DNA of 64,000 nt. Source: Lachnospiraceae bacterium V9D3004. GTDB taxonomy: Bacteria > Bacillota > Clostridia > Lachnospirales > Lachnospiraceae. Below, piece by piece: positions 14,704 through 22,226 of the stretch; the first letter of the stretch is position 1, and every line of letters starts with the position of its first letter. Both the position numbers and the translations under genes were made by a program. The notes beneath the pieces were generated by a model. It saw nothing but the letters and a program-made list of their open reading frames with translations. It did not search any database and was not told where the DNA came from. The DNA is taken from contig JHWW01000002.1 in NCBI GenBank assembly GCA_000621985.1, positions 1-64,000 on the forward strand, given 5' to 3'.

Positions 14704-15166
14704 GAAAACGAACGTAATGAGAGTTCTTGACGCAAAAAAGATATCATATGAAAGCCATTCGTATGAACCGGATGCTACCATGAGCGGTGAAGAGATCGCA
14801 GGTATCCTTGGTGAGAATCCCGATAAAGTATTCAAGACACTGGTCACTCAGGGGAAGAGCGGAGCCTATTATGTATTTGTCGTTCCCGTCAAAGAAGAAC
14901 TTGATCTGAAAAAAGCAGCGAAGGCATCCGGCGAGAAAGCGATCAGTATGATAAAACAAAAGGAGCTTCTTCCTCTTACCGGATATGTTCACGGAGGATG
15001 TTCTCCTATAGGAATGAAGAAACCTTTTCCGACATTTATACATGAGACCGCACCGGACTTTGATAAGGTTTTTGTCAGTGCAGGTAAAGTCGGTTTTCAG
15101 ATAGAACTTGCACCGAATGATCTGATAGAGGTTGCCGGTTGTAAAGTGGCTGATATCATTTTGTGA
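14690..15166 (+). CDS. ybaK: Cys-tRNA(Pro)/Cys-tRNA(Cys) deacylase (YbaK/EbsC)
   Basis: A 158-residue trans-editing protein that hydrolyses mischarged aminoacyl-tRNA. The family opening KKIEKTNVMRVLDAKKISYE, the catalytic-lysine region NPDKVFKTLVTQG, and GYVHGGCSPIGMKKPFPTFI are intact. I prefer GTG 14690, which gives the usual N-terminus and has AAAGGCAGG about 10 bases upstream; an in-frame ATG at 14666 has no better ribosome site. It is the last gene of the redox/radical-SAM run and its start overlaps the membrane protein gene. Confidence 0.88.
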   Translation: MKKIEKTNVMRVLDAKKISYESHSYEPDATMSGEEIAGILGENPDKVFKTLVTQGKSGAYYVFVVPVKEELDLKKAAKASGEKAISMIKQKELLPLTGYVHGGCSPIGMKKPFPTFIHETAPDFDKVFVSAGKVGFQIELAPNDLIEVAGCKVADIIL

Positions 15167-15175
15167 GCATGATAC

Positions 15176-15272
15176 TGCTATTTACAGTTCCTCACGCCCT
15201 TAACCCATAGCCCATTTGCTTCGCAGCTGTCGCATCTTCGATGCTTGTGACTACGGGGCGTGGGTGATAGCA
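15176..15272 (+). other. Long imperfect inverted repeat / structured element
   Basis: Outer arms TGCTAT (15176-15181) and ATAGCA (15267-15272), middle arms CACGCCC (15193-15199) and GGGCGTG (15256-15262), and an inner hairpin GCATC/GATGC with TTC loop (15232-15244) give a three-tier stem over 97 bases just after the deacylase gene. It is GC-rich compared with its flanks and is followed by A-rich, not T-rich, sequence, so it is not a plain terminator for the plus strand. It could be an RNA element or a small non-autonomous repeat. Confidence 0.5.
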
Positions 15273-15292
15273 ACATAAAAATAAAAAAACTC

Positions 15293-15345
15293 TTGACAAG
15301 TTAGCAGACTCTAACTATACTGTTTAATGGTTAGATGATGCTAAC
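15293..15345 (+). promoter_or_regulatory. feo promoter P1 with two DtxR-type operators
   Basis: TTGACA 15293-15298, 17-bp spacer, TATACT 15316-15321. Operator 1, GTTAGCAGACTCTAAC (15300-15315), fills the spacer; operator 2, GTTAGATGATGCTAAC (15330-15345), lies just after the start point. GTTAG-N6-CTAAC is the arm spacing and sequence of DtxR/IdeR-family iron boxes, so repression by Fe2+-bound repressor is the likely control. Confidence 0.85.
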
Positions 15346-15396
15346 TGTTTTGTTGCGTAAAGATAAATGTGTCTGTGGCAACCGCGCCGGGCGCAG

Positions 15397-15424
15397 AGAG
15401 TTTCGTAAATCGAAACTCTTTATT
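15397..15424 (+). terminator. Leader hairpin, possible attenuator; shared repeat copy 1
   Basis: AGAGTTTCG (15397-15405) pairs perfectly with CGAAACTCT (15411-15419) around TAAAT, then TTTATT. It sits in the feo leader between P1 and the downstream operators. Bases 15401-15424 match 22203-22226 at 23 of 24 positions, so it is also a dispersed repeat. The T-run is weak, so termination efficiency is uncertain. Confidence 0.5.
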
Positions 15425-15435
15425 ATTGACATTGA

Positions 15436-15485
15436 GTTAGCGTATACTAACCGAATATTTTGATCCGTAGTTAGTATATACTAAC
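15436..15485 (+). promoter_or_regulatory. Two further DtxR-type operators ahead of feoA
   Basis: GTTAGCGTATACTAAC (15436-15451) and the perfect palindrome GTTAGTATATACTAAC (15470-15485) lie 34 bp apart, ahead of the first feoA. A TTGACA at 15426-15431 suggests a second promoter, but no -10 sits at good spacing, so I claim only the operators. Confidence 0.8.
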
Positions 15486-15519
15486 CAGACAATAATTATA
15501 TGAAAATGGGGGGAATGTT

Positions 15520-15732
15520 ATGATGCCTCTGATATATGCGGAAACGGGACAGCCTCAGATCATTAAAAAAATCGGTGGAAATCCTGAAGTTAAGAAGCAT
15601 CTTGAGGATCTTGGCTTTAATGTGGGAGGAGAAGTAAGTGTCATAAGCTCGCTTGGTGGAAACCTGATCGTTAAGGTAAAGGAAAGCAGAGTGGCTGTAA
15701 GTGATGAAATGGCAAGAAAAATAATGATATAA
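15520..15732 (+). CDS. feoA: FeoA-family ferrous iron transport protein (first)
   Basis: A 70-residue SH3-like FeoA protein: GQPQIIKKIGGNPEVKKHLE, then DLGFNVGGEVSVISSLGGNL. FeoA is a small cytosolic partner of the FeoB permease. ATG 15520 or the directly following ATG 15523 could start it; GGGGGGAATGTT lies upstream. First gene of feoA-feoA-feoB, behind four DtxR-like boxes; two feoA genes in tandem are common in Clostridia. Confidence 0.92.
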   Translation: MMPLIYAETGQPQIIKKIGGNPEVKKHLEDLGFNVGGEVSVISSLGGNLIVKVKESRVAVSDEMARKIMI

Positions 15733-15749
15733 GGCAGGAGGAATATGAA

Positions 15750-15977
15750 GTGAAAACATTAAGAGATGCGAAGGTCGGAGAATCTGTAAAGGTAGTCAGG
15801 CTCCATGGTGAAGGTGCGGTAAAACGCAGGATAATGGATATGGGAATAACCAAAAATACTGCAATCTATGTACGCAAAGTAGCACCGCTCGGCGATCCTA
15901 TTGAAGTTACGGTAAGAAATTATGAACTGTCTCTTCGTAAGGCGGATGCCGAGATGATAGAAGTAGAGGAGGCGTGA
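15750..15977 (+). CDS. feoA: FeoA-family ferrous iron transport protein (second)
   Basis: A 75-residue FeoA: TLRDAKVGESVKVVRLHGEG, then RRIMDMGITKNTAIYVRKVA and APLGDPIEVTVRNYELSLRK, a more canonical member than its neighbour. AGGAGG (15736-15741) is 8 bases from GTG 15750. The nearer ATG 15745 reads ATGAAGTGA, a two-codon frame overlapping the GTG, so it cannot be the start. Its end lies just before the feoB start. Confidence 0.92.
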   Translation: MKTLRDAKVGESVKVVRLHGEGAVKRRIMDMGITKNTAIYVRKVAPLGDPIEVTVRNYELSLRKADAEMIEVEEA

Positions 15978-15982
15978 GAAAA

Positions 15983-18382
15983 ATGGGTATACGTATTGCA
16001 CTTGCAGGTAATCCTAACAGCGGAAAGACAACTCTGTTCAACGCACTTACCGGTTCCAATCAGTTTGTTGGAAACTGGCCGGGAGTAACGGTTGAGAAAA
16101 AGGAAGGAAAGCTCAAGAAACATGATGATGTGATCATTACCGATCTCCCGGGTATATATTCATTGTCACCGTATACACTCGAAGAGGTTGTGGCAAGAAA
16201 TTATCTTATAAATGAACGTCCGGATGCTATACTTAATATTGTTGACGGAACCAATCTCGAGAGAAATCTGTATCTGACCACGCAGCTTACCGAGCTTGGA
16301 ATACCGGTTGTTGTTGCGGTAAATATGATGGATATAGTTAAAAAGAACGGCGATCAGATCAATATCGGCGACCTTTCCAATAAACTTGGCTGCAAAGTAC
16401 TTGATATATCGGCTCTTAAAGGTGATAAGACTATGGATGCTGCAGAAGCAGCCATAGCTGCGGCAAAGAGCGGAAAGACCGTGCCGCTTCATACTTTCTC
16501 GGGACCTGTAGAGCATGCGATCGCTCACATAGAAGAAGCTGTTGTTCATGATATGCCTGAAGAGCAGCAGAGATGGTACGCTATCAAGATATTTGAGAGA
16601 GATGATAAAGTGCTTGAACAGATGAAGATATCATCTGACACTATGCAACATATCGAGAATGATATCAAGGCAGCGGAAACAGAACTTGACGATGATTCCG
16701 AGAGTATCATTACCAATGAAAGATACATCTATATTGCGGAAGTGATCAAATCCTGCTACAAAAAGAAGAACGCAGGATCACTTACAGCTTCCGACAAGAT
16801 AGATAAGATAGTTACGAATCGTTTGCTCGGTCTCCCGATATTTGTGGCAATAATGTACATCGTATACTGGGTTGCCATGGTTGGAGTCGGAGCTCCGGCA
16901 ACTGACTGGGCAAATGACGGCCTCTTTGGAGACGGTTTCCATCTGTTTGGAATTGATGACGGATATGGTGATGTATCGGAAGAATATGCTGATGCTGCCG
17001 CGATAGTAGATGGTTACGATGCATATGTGGAAGAAAATGGAAGTGCCCCTAAAGATGAATTCACATATGAGGTTGAAGATGACGAAACTCTTGAGATAAC
17101 GGAAGAAACAGCAAGCCTTGCAGACTATGAGGAAGCTGTCAAGACAGTTGAAGAGATCGGTGACGAACCTGATCCTGCCGATTACGGAGTGTGGGTACCA
17201 AGTATACCGGCGCTTGTTGAGTCGGGACTTGATGCAATGGATACCGCAGACTGGCTTAAAGGCCTGATCCTTGACGGTATTGTTGCCGGTGTCGGAGCTG
17301 TACTCGGATTTGTTCCTCAGATGCTTGTTCTTTTCCTGATGCTCGCATTCCTTGAAGCCTGCGGATATATGGCACGTATTGCCTTTGTACTTGACCGTGT
17401 ATTCAGAAAGTTCGGTCTCTCCGGCAAATCATTTATTCCAATGCTCATAGGAGTTGGATGCGGCGTTCCGGGAATCATGGCAAGCAGAACTATTGAAAAT
17501 GAACGTGACAGGCGAATGACTATCATGACAACCACATTCATTCCCTGCGGTGCCAAGGTTCCGTTTATTGCAATGATCGCAGGTGCGATCTTTGAAGGTT
17601 CGGCATGGATATCCACATCGGCATATTTTATCGGTATGGCAGCGATAATCATATCAGGTATCATGCTTAAGAAGACGAAGATGTTCGCGGGTGATCCGGC
17701 ACCGTTTGTAATGGAGCTTCCCGCATATCATCTGCCTACCGTCGGTAATGTATTAAGATCCATGTGGGAGCGCGGATGGTCATTTATCAAAAAAGCCGGT
17801 ACTATAATTCTTCTTTCGACTATAGTTATCTGGTTCACAAGTTTTTTTGGATTCGCTGATGACGGTTTCCGCATGCTGGAAGAAGATGAACTTGAATTCT
17901 CACTTCTTGCAAATGTCGGAAATGCAATAGCATGGATATTCGCACCTCTCGGATGGGGCAACTGGCAGGCAGCCGTTGCATCAATAACAGGACTTGTTGC
18001 GAAGGAGAATATCGTCGGAACGATGGGTATTCTCTATGGCGGCGGAGATATGACTGCATGGCAGGCGCTTGCTGCAGCATTTACAGGTATTACCGGATTC
18101 TCATTCCTCGTATTCAATCTCCTCTGTGCACCGTGTTTTGCGGCTATCGGTGCCATCAAGCGTGAGATGAACAATGCGAAGTGGACATGGTTTGCTATTG
18201 CTTACCAGTGTGGATTTGCATATCTTGTCGCACTTATGATCAACCAGTTCGGTGGATTATTTACGGGCGATGTCAATCCGGTCGGACTGATATTTGCGAT
18301 CGTCGCTCTTGTTGGAATCTTATATATGCTTTTCTTTAAGAAATATAAAGAGGCTGATAAGCTTACTGTCAACCTGAAATAA
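15983..18382 (+). CDS. feoB: FeoB ferrous iron transporter with GTPase domain and acidic insert
   Basis: A 799-residue Fe2+ permease. The N-terminal G domain has G1 GNPNSGKTT (9-17), G3 DLPG and G4 NMMD, then a helical spacer and the membrane core with the duplicated gate motifs (GVGCGVPGIMASRTIENERD; FIPCGAKVPFIAMIAG). Between the first membrane span and the core, residues about 313-402 form a highly acidic insert (EEYADAAAIVDGYDAYVEEN, EVEDDETLEITEETASLADY) that is much longer than in E. coli FeoB and is predicted outside the membrane; an iron-capturing or regulatory role is only a guess. AGAGGAGG (15965-15972) favours ATG 15983 over GTG 15974. Confidence 0.95.
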   Translation: MGIRIALAGNPNSGKTTLFNALTGSNQFVGNWPGVTVEKKEGKLKKHDDVIITDLPGIYSLSPYTLEEVVARNYLINERPDAILNIVDGTNLERNLYLTTQLTELGIPVVVAVNMMDIVKKNGDQINIGDLSNKLGCKVLDISALKGDKTMDAAEAAIAAAKSGKTVPLHTFSGPVEHAIAHIEEAVVHDMPEEQQRWYAIKIFERDDKVLEQMKISSDTMQHIENDIKAAETELDDDSESIITNERYIYIAEVIKSCYKKKNAGSLTASDKIDKIVTNRLLGLPIFVAIMYIVYWVAMVGVGAPATDWANDGLFGDGFHLFGIDDGYGDVSEEYADAAAIVDGYDAYVEENGSAPKDEFTYEVEDDETLEITEETASLADYEEAVKTVEEIGDEPDPADYGVWVPSIPALVESGLDAMDTADWLKGLILDGIVAGVGAVLGFVPQMLVLFLMLAFLEACGYMARIAFVLDRVFRKFGLSGKSFIPMLIGVGCGVPGIMASRTIENERDRRMTIMTTTFIPCGAKVPFIAMIAGAIFEGSAWISTSAYFIGMAAIIISGIMLKKTKMFAGDPAPFVMELPAYHLPTVGNVLRSMWERGWSFIKKAGTIILLSTIVIWFTSFFGFADDGFRMLEEDELEFSLLANVGNAIAWIFAPLGWGNWQAAVASITGLVAKENIVGTMGILYGGGDMTAWQALAAAFTGITGFSFLVFNLLCAPCFAAIGAIKREMNNAKWTWFAIAYQCGFAYLVALMINQFGGLFTGDVNPVGLIFAIVALVGILYMLFFKKYKEADKLTVNLK

Positions 18383-18434
18383 AAAATCAAAATACCCCGC
18401 CCATCTTGGACAAACTGTCTAAAACGAAGTTAAG

Positions 18435-18467
18435 AATACCCCGTGGCTTGGCCGCGGGGTATTTGAC
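18435..18467 (+). terminator. Terminator after feoB
   Basis: AATACCCCG (18435-18443) pairs with CGGGGTATT (18455-18463), with inner pairing of GGC/GCC, followed by TGACTTT. A second AATACCCCGC occurs at about 18389, possibly an alternative arm. Confidence 0.75.
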
Positions 18468-18490
18468 TTTATTACTCTTGATATTTGTCG

Positions 18491-18531
18491 CACCAACCCG
18501 GTAAGCGTGTGTCATTCTTGCACGAACACAC
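18491..18531 (+). repeat. Dispersed hairpin repeat, copy 2 (between feoB and the SNF2 gene)
   Basis: Core 18507-18531 matches 3516-3540 at 23 of 25 bases (GTGTGTC ... CTTGCACGAACACAC), with partial similarity continuing to 18491. The stem GTGTGT/ACACAC is retained though the inner pairs are weaker than in copy 1. The region 18383-18663 otherwise holds the feoB terminator and a promoter. Confidence 0.7.
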
Positions 18532-18568
18532 ATTTGTCAACTTCACACATAAGGACACACATAATGTC

Positions 18569-18597
18569 TTGAAAAATTATCGATTAGCGAATATACT
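18569..18597 (+). promoter_or_regulatory. Promoter of the SNF2/cyclase operon
   Basis: TTGAAA (18569-18574), 17-bp spacer, TATACT (18592-18597), about 67 bp ahead of the proposed SNF2 start. Confidence 0.7.
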
Positions 18598-18663
18598 GTA
18601 GTTATTACAAAAAAAATGACCGGGTGATGAACATATGCCCGTCATGTAGTGATGGTGACTGAT

Positions 18664-20808
18664 ATGGCCAGAAAATATTCCAAAAGTGATGCTTCCCGAT
18701 TAAAGAGGGAGCATGAAGCAATATTGAATGAATTAAGGGCTGCCACAGGAAAGCCGGAGCAGTATTCCGGAATGATCAAAAATGCTGCTGATGCTCTTGT
18801 AGCTGATGAAGTTGCAAATATCCTGAAAAATATCCCTGTAGAAGAATTGAACAGGGATAAGGGCGGTTTAAGGATCAAGAGCCTTCGTGATGCCGGATAT
18901 GAGAATATTGCTGATATTATGAATGCGAATGTTCATGCTCTTGAGGCGATTAACGGTATAAGCGCAGATGCATCTTATACAATAAAACGTATTGCACAAA
19001 ATATTGCTGATGAAGCGGGAAAAGGTACCAGGATAAGACTTAATGCCGACTCAAAGAATCCCAAGAGTACAGCGCTTGTATCTTTACTTTACAGATACAT
19101 GACATTTAGTAAAACTGCTTCGGATGCGGATAATATGCTTCGTGAAAATGAACAACAGGTGAAACGTGCTCTCACTGACATGGATCCTTTGACGGGTACG
19201 ATTAAGTGGTTTTTTGCGACTACCGCGGTAAGAGGGCAGGCAGAAAATGCTTTTGCATATCTAAGCGGAATGCTCGATGCCGAATACGGAACATCGGCAA
19301 GGAATATAACAGGATTCATAAGGAATACCGAAACGGCCGATGACGGAACCTCATGGAACGATTTCAAAGAAAGATCAATAGAATATTTTACAACATTAGA
19401 GAATGTATATCCCGGAATCTTAAGTGATTCAGATGAAGTGTACGGTCTTCCGGAGGATCTTGCAAGAGAGGTTCAGGAAGAAAGCTTTTATACCGATGGT
19501 CTTTTATGCACTTTACGTCGATATCAGGAATGGGGAGTTAAGTACACGCTTCATGAAGAGCGTGTGCTGTTAGGTGATGAGATGGGACTCGGAAAGACGG
19601 TTCAGGCCATTGCTTCCATGGTTTCTCTTAAGAATACCGGCGCAACTCATTTTATAGTTGTATGTCCGGCCAGCGTTATCACAAACTGGTGCAGAGAGAT
19701 AGTAAAACACAGCACATTGTCTGTAACGAAAGTACACGGCCCGTCAAGAGAAAATGCGCTTAATGAATGGATTGATAACGGCGGAGTGGCTGTGACGACC
19801 TATGAGACAACCGGATATTTTAATTTTTCGGATGATTTCAGGTTTACGATGCTGGTCGTTGATGAAGCTCATTATATCAAGAATCCCGATGCGGCAAGAA
19901 GTAAGAATGTGAAGAAGATATGTGAGCATGCGGACAGAATGTTATTCATGACAGGAACGGCACTTGAGAATAAGGTTGATGAGATGATATCTCTTATAGA
20001 TATTCTTAAACCCGATATAGCACGTTCCGTAAAAAGCAAAGCATTCATGGCGTCGGCACCACAGTTCAGGGATCTTGTCTCACCGGTGTATTACAGAAGA
20101 AAACGTGAACAGGTATTAACGGAACTTCCTGAATTAATAGAAAAAAAAGAATGGTGTACGATGACGCCCAAAGAAGAGGAGATATACGAGGAAACCGTAT
20201 TCTTAAGGAACTTTATGGCCATGAGGCGTGTCTCATGGAATGCGGATGATATCAACGATTCCTCCAAGGCAAAACGTCTGCTTGAGATTGTTGAAGATGC
20301 AAAAGAAGATGACAGAAAAGTTATCGTATTTTCATATTTTCTGGATGTTATAAAAGTGGTATGTGACCTTTTGGGTGATGTTTGTACGGAGCCTATAAAC
20401 GGATCCGTATCACCTGCAAGGCGCCAGGAGATCATCGATGAATTCGATAAGGCACCGGCGGGAACGGTTCTTCCCGCACAGATTCAGTCCGGAGGTACAG
20501 GGCTTAACATTCAGTCAGCCAGCGTAGTCGTATTATGCGAACCGCAATATAAGCCTTCTATCGAGAATCAGGCGATCTCAAGAGCATACAGAATGGGTCA
20601 GGCAAGGAATGTTCTTGTTTTCAGGTTGTTATGTGACGATACGGTTGATGAACGCATATTGGAGATTCTTGACAGAAAGCAGGCTGAATTTGATGCATTT
20701 GCGGACAGCTCTGTTGCAGCTGCTGAGAGCATCGAGCTTGATGAAACGACATTCGGTGATATAATTGAAGAAGAGATAAAGCGAATCAAAGAAAAGAACG
20801 CATTGTAG
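18664..20808 (+). CDS. SNF2-family ATPase with N-terminal HhH segment
   Basis: A 714-residue SWI2/SNF2-type DNA translocase. Residues about 70-115 (IKSLRDAGYENIADIMNANV, then ALEAINGISADASYTIKRIA) read as a helix-hairpin-helix DNA-binding pair. The helicase core starts near 280 (RRYQEWGVKYTLHEERVLLG): Walker A GDEMGLGKT about 302, DEAH box VVDEAHYIKNP about 400, then the C-terminal lobe with SGGTGLNIQSASVVVLCEP and QAISRAYRMGQARNV (arginine-finger motif VI). Such proteins remodel protein-DNA complexes; in bacteria the RapA and defence types differ from this one. Start is uncertain: GTG 18649 and ATG 18652 are also in frame, but only 18664 has a GGTGA at fair spacing. The cyclase gene follows 18 bp later. 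Confidence 0.85.
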   Translation: MARKYSKSDASRLKREHEAILNELRAATGKPEQYSGMIKNAADALVADEVANILKNIPVEELNRDKGGLRIKSLRDAGYENIADIMNANVHALEAINGISADASYTIKRIAQNIADEAGKGTRIRLNADSKNPKSTALVSLLYRYMTFSKTASDADNMLRENEQQVKRALTDMDPLTGTIKWFFATTAVRGQAENAFAYLSGMLDAEYGTSARNITGFIRNTETADDGTSWNDFKERSIEYFTTLENVYPGILSDSDEVYGLPEDLAREVQEESFYTDGLLCTLRRYQEWGVKYTLHEERVLLGDEMGLGKTVQAIASMVSLKNTGATHFIVVCPASVITNWCREIVKHSTLSVTKVHGPSRENALNEWIDNGGVAVTTYETTGYFNFSDDFRFTMLVVDEAHYIKNPDAARSKNVKKICEHADRMLFMTGTALENKVDEMISLIDILKPDIARSVKSKAFMASAPQFRDLVSPVYYRRKREQVLTELPELIEKKEWCTMTPKEEEIYEETVFLRNFMAMRRVSWNADDINDSSKAKRLLEIVEDAKEDDRKVIVFSYFLDVIKVVCDLLGDVCTEPINGSVSPARRQEIIDEFDKAPAGTVLPAQIQSGGTGLNIQSASVVVLCEPQYKPSIENQAISRAYRMGQARNVLVFRLLCDDTVDERILEILDRKQAEFDAFADSSVAAAESIELDETTFGDIIEEEIKRIKEKNAL

Positions 20809-20826
20809 TATTAAGGAGGTTTTGAG

Positions 20827-22170
20827 GTGACAGATAAGAAGGAGAAGGGAATATCACTTAGAAGTATTCATATCTGGCTCGTAGTAATAATGGTTTTAAT
20901 GGCGGGTGTGGTTGCGTATTCCACAAGCAGACTTATATCTACGTTCAACAGTCTTACAGATGCTTCAGATGAGCATCTTGAACTTGAAAAAGCGGCACAC
21001 GAGCTAATGGATGCATCGGATTATCTCACTGAAAATGTACAGAGATTCACCATAGACGGGGATATGGTTTTTCTTGAGCAGTATTTTGAAGAGGCACTTG
21101 AAACGAACAGGCGTGAAGAAGCTCTTAAAAAAATGGATGTGGGTGAAAAGACATCGGAGGCTCATACACGTCTTAAAGAAGCCGTGGATAATTCCATAAA
21201 GCTTATGGATCGTGAATATTATGCCATGAAGCTAGTTATAGAAGCAAAAGGTTATACCGAATATCCGGATGTTCTTAAAAGTGTAAAGCTTTCAGATGAA
21301 GATAAGGCTCTGTCATCGGATGATAAAATGAGACGTGCGACCGAGTTTGTGTTGGACAGTGAATATTATGAACAGAAGAATAAGATAAGAACGAATATGC
21401 AGGAAAGTCTTGAAGAAGTCGATAAGTTGATGTTCACTGCGGAAGGATCCGAATTCTCAGCACTTAAACTCGAGATCATTATTGTACGTATTGTAATTGT
21501 GATCCAGACTCTTATCATTATCTTTATAGTGTGGCTTACTGCAAGGCTTGGTATCAATCCGGTGCTTAAGGCTGTGGATAAGATCAAAGAGGATTGTCCG
21601 ATCCCTGAGACAGGCGCCAATGAATTCAGATATCTGGCCAAGGCATATAATAAGATGTATGCCAGGTACAGGACAAGTCTTGAACAATTGGAATTCAAGG
21701 CTTCACATGATGAACTGACGGGAGCATATAACCGTGCCGGATACGAACTGTTAATGTCCGGCATCGATCTTGACAGAACATGCATGATGCTTTTGGATGT
21801 AGATAATTTTAAGAATATTAATGATACAAACGGGCACGAAACCGGCGACAAAGTGCTTATAAAGCTGGTTCAGATCCTTAAAAAAATATTCCGTGACGGT
21901 GATCATGTGTGTCGTATCGGAGGCGATGAATTCGTCGTGCTCATGGAACATTCCACGGGAATGGATCGTGAGATGTTGGAAGCGAAGATGGATCAGATCA
22001 ATAAGGAACTGGAGAACACGGATGACGGGCTGCCGCCTATATCGATCAGTGTCGGTGTTGTTCATGGAAAAGAAGCTACCGATGTTAATAATCTTTTTGA
22101 AAAAACAGATGCTGCAATGTATGAATCAAAGAAAAAAGGAAAGCATACATACACGTTTTATTCGAAATGA
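20827..22170 (+). CDS. Membrane-bound diguanylate cyclase (extracytoplasmic sensor-GGDEF)
   Basis: A 447-residue protein: TM1 about 17-38 (IWLVVIMVLMAGVVAYSTS), a helical extracytoplasmic sensor of about 180 residues (four-helix-bundle style), TM2 about 220-240 (IIVRIVIVIQTLIIIFIVWL), a HAMP-like linker and a GGDEF domain about 290-445. The active loop is intact (CRIGGDEFVVL), as is LLDVDNFKNINDTNGHETGD; the RxxD inhibition site is present as RDGD five residues before the loop, so product feedback is expected. AAGGAGG precedes GTG 20827. Transcribed with the SNF2 gene and ended by a strong terminator. Confidence 0.9.
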   Translation: MTDKKEKGISLRSIHIWLVVIMVLMAGVVAYSTSRLISTFNSLTDASDEHLELEKAAHELMDASDYLTENVQRFTIDGDMVFLEQYFEEALETNRREEALKKMDVGEKTSEAHTRLKEAVDNSIKLMDREYYAMKLVIEAKGYTEYPDVLKSVKLSDEDKALSSDDKMRRATEFVLDSEYYEQKNKIRTNMQESLEEVDKLMFTAEGSEFSALKLEIIIVRIVIVIQTLIIIFIVWLTARLGINPVLKAVDKIKEDCPIPETGANEFRYLAKAYNKMYARYRTSLEQLEFKASHDELTGAYNRAGYELLMSGIDLDRTCMMLLDVDNFKNINDTNGHETGDKVLIKLVQILKKIFRDGDHVCRIGGDEFVVLMEHSTGMDREMLEAKMDQINKELENTDDGLPPISISVGVVHGKEATDVNNLFEKTDAAMYESKKKGKHTYTFYSK

Positions 22171-22174
22171 TGAA

Positions 22175-22205
22175 CCGGGGTGCAGGAAAGCACCCCGGAT
22201 TTTTT
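22175..22205 (+). terminator. Strong terminator after the cyclase gene
   Basis: CCGGGGTGC (22175-22183) pairs perfectly with GCACCCCGG (22190-22198) around AGGAAA, followed by ATTTTTT. Confidence 0.92.
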
Positions 22206-22226
22206 CGTAAAGCGAAACTCTTTATT
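22203..22226 (+). repeat. Dispersed short hairpin repeat, copy 2
   Basis: TTTCGTAAAGCGAAACTC plus TTTATT matches 15401-15424 with one mismatch. The small stem is TTTCG/CGAAA. It directly follows the terminator and overlaps the last codons of the minus-strand GAF-GGDEF gene. Confidence 0.6.

Noticed and set aside
15426-15459. Second feo promoter at TTGACA 15426
   Set aside because: The only good -10 (TATACT 15443) is 11 bp away and others are 20 bp or more; spacing does not fit, so only the operators are claimed.
18649-20808. SNF2 gene as part of a known phage-defence system (DISARM-like)
   Set aside because: No methyltransferase, DUF1998, PLD or other defence partner is adjacent; the neighbour is a cyclase and the other side is feoB.
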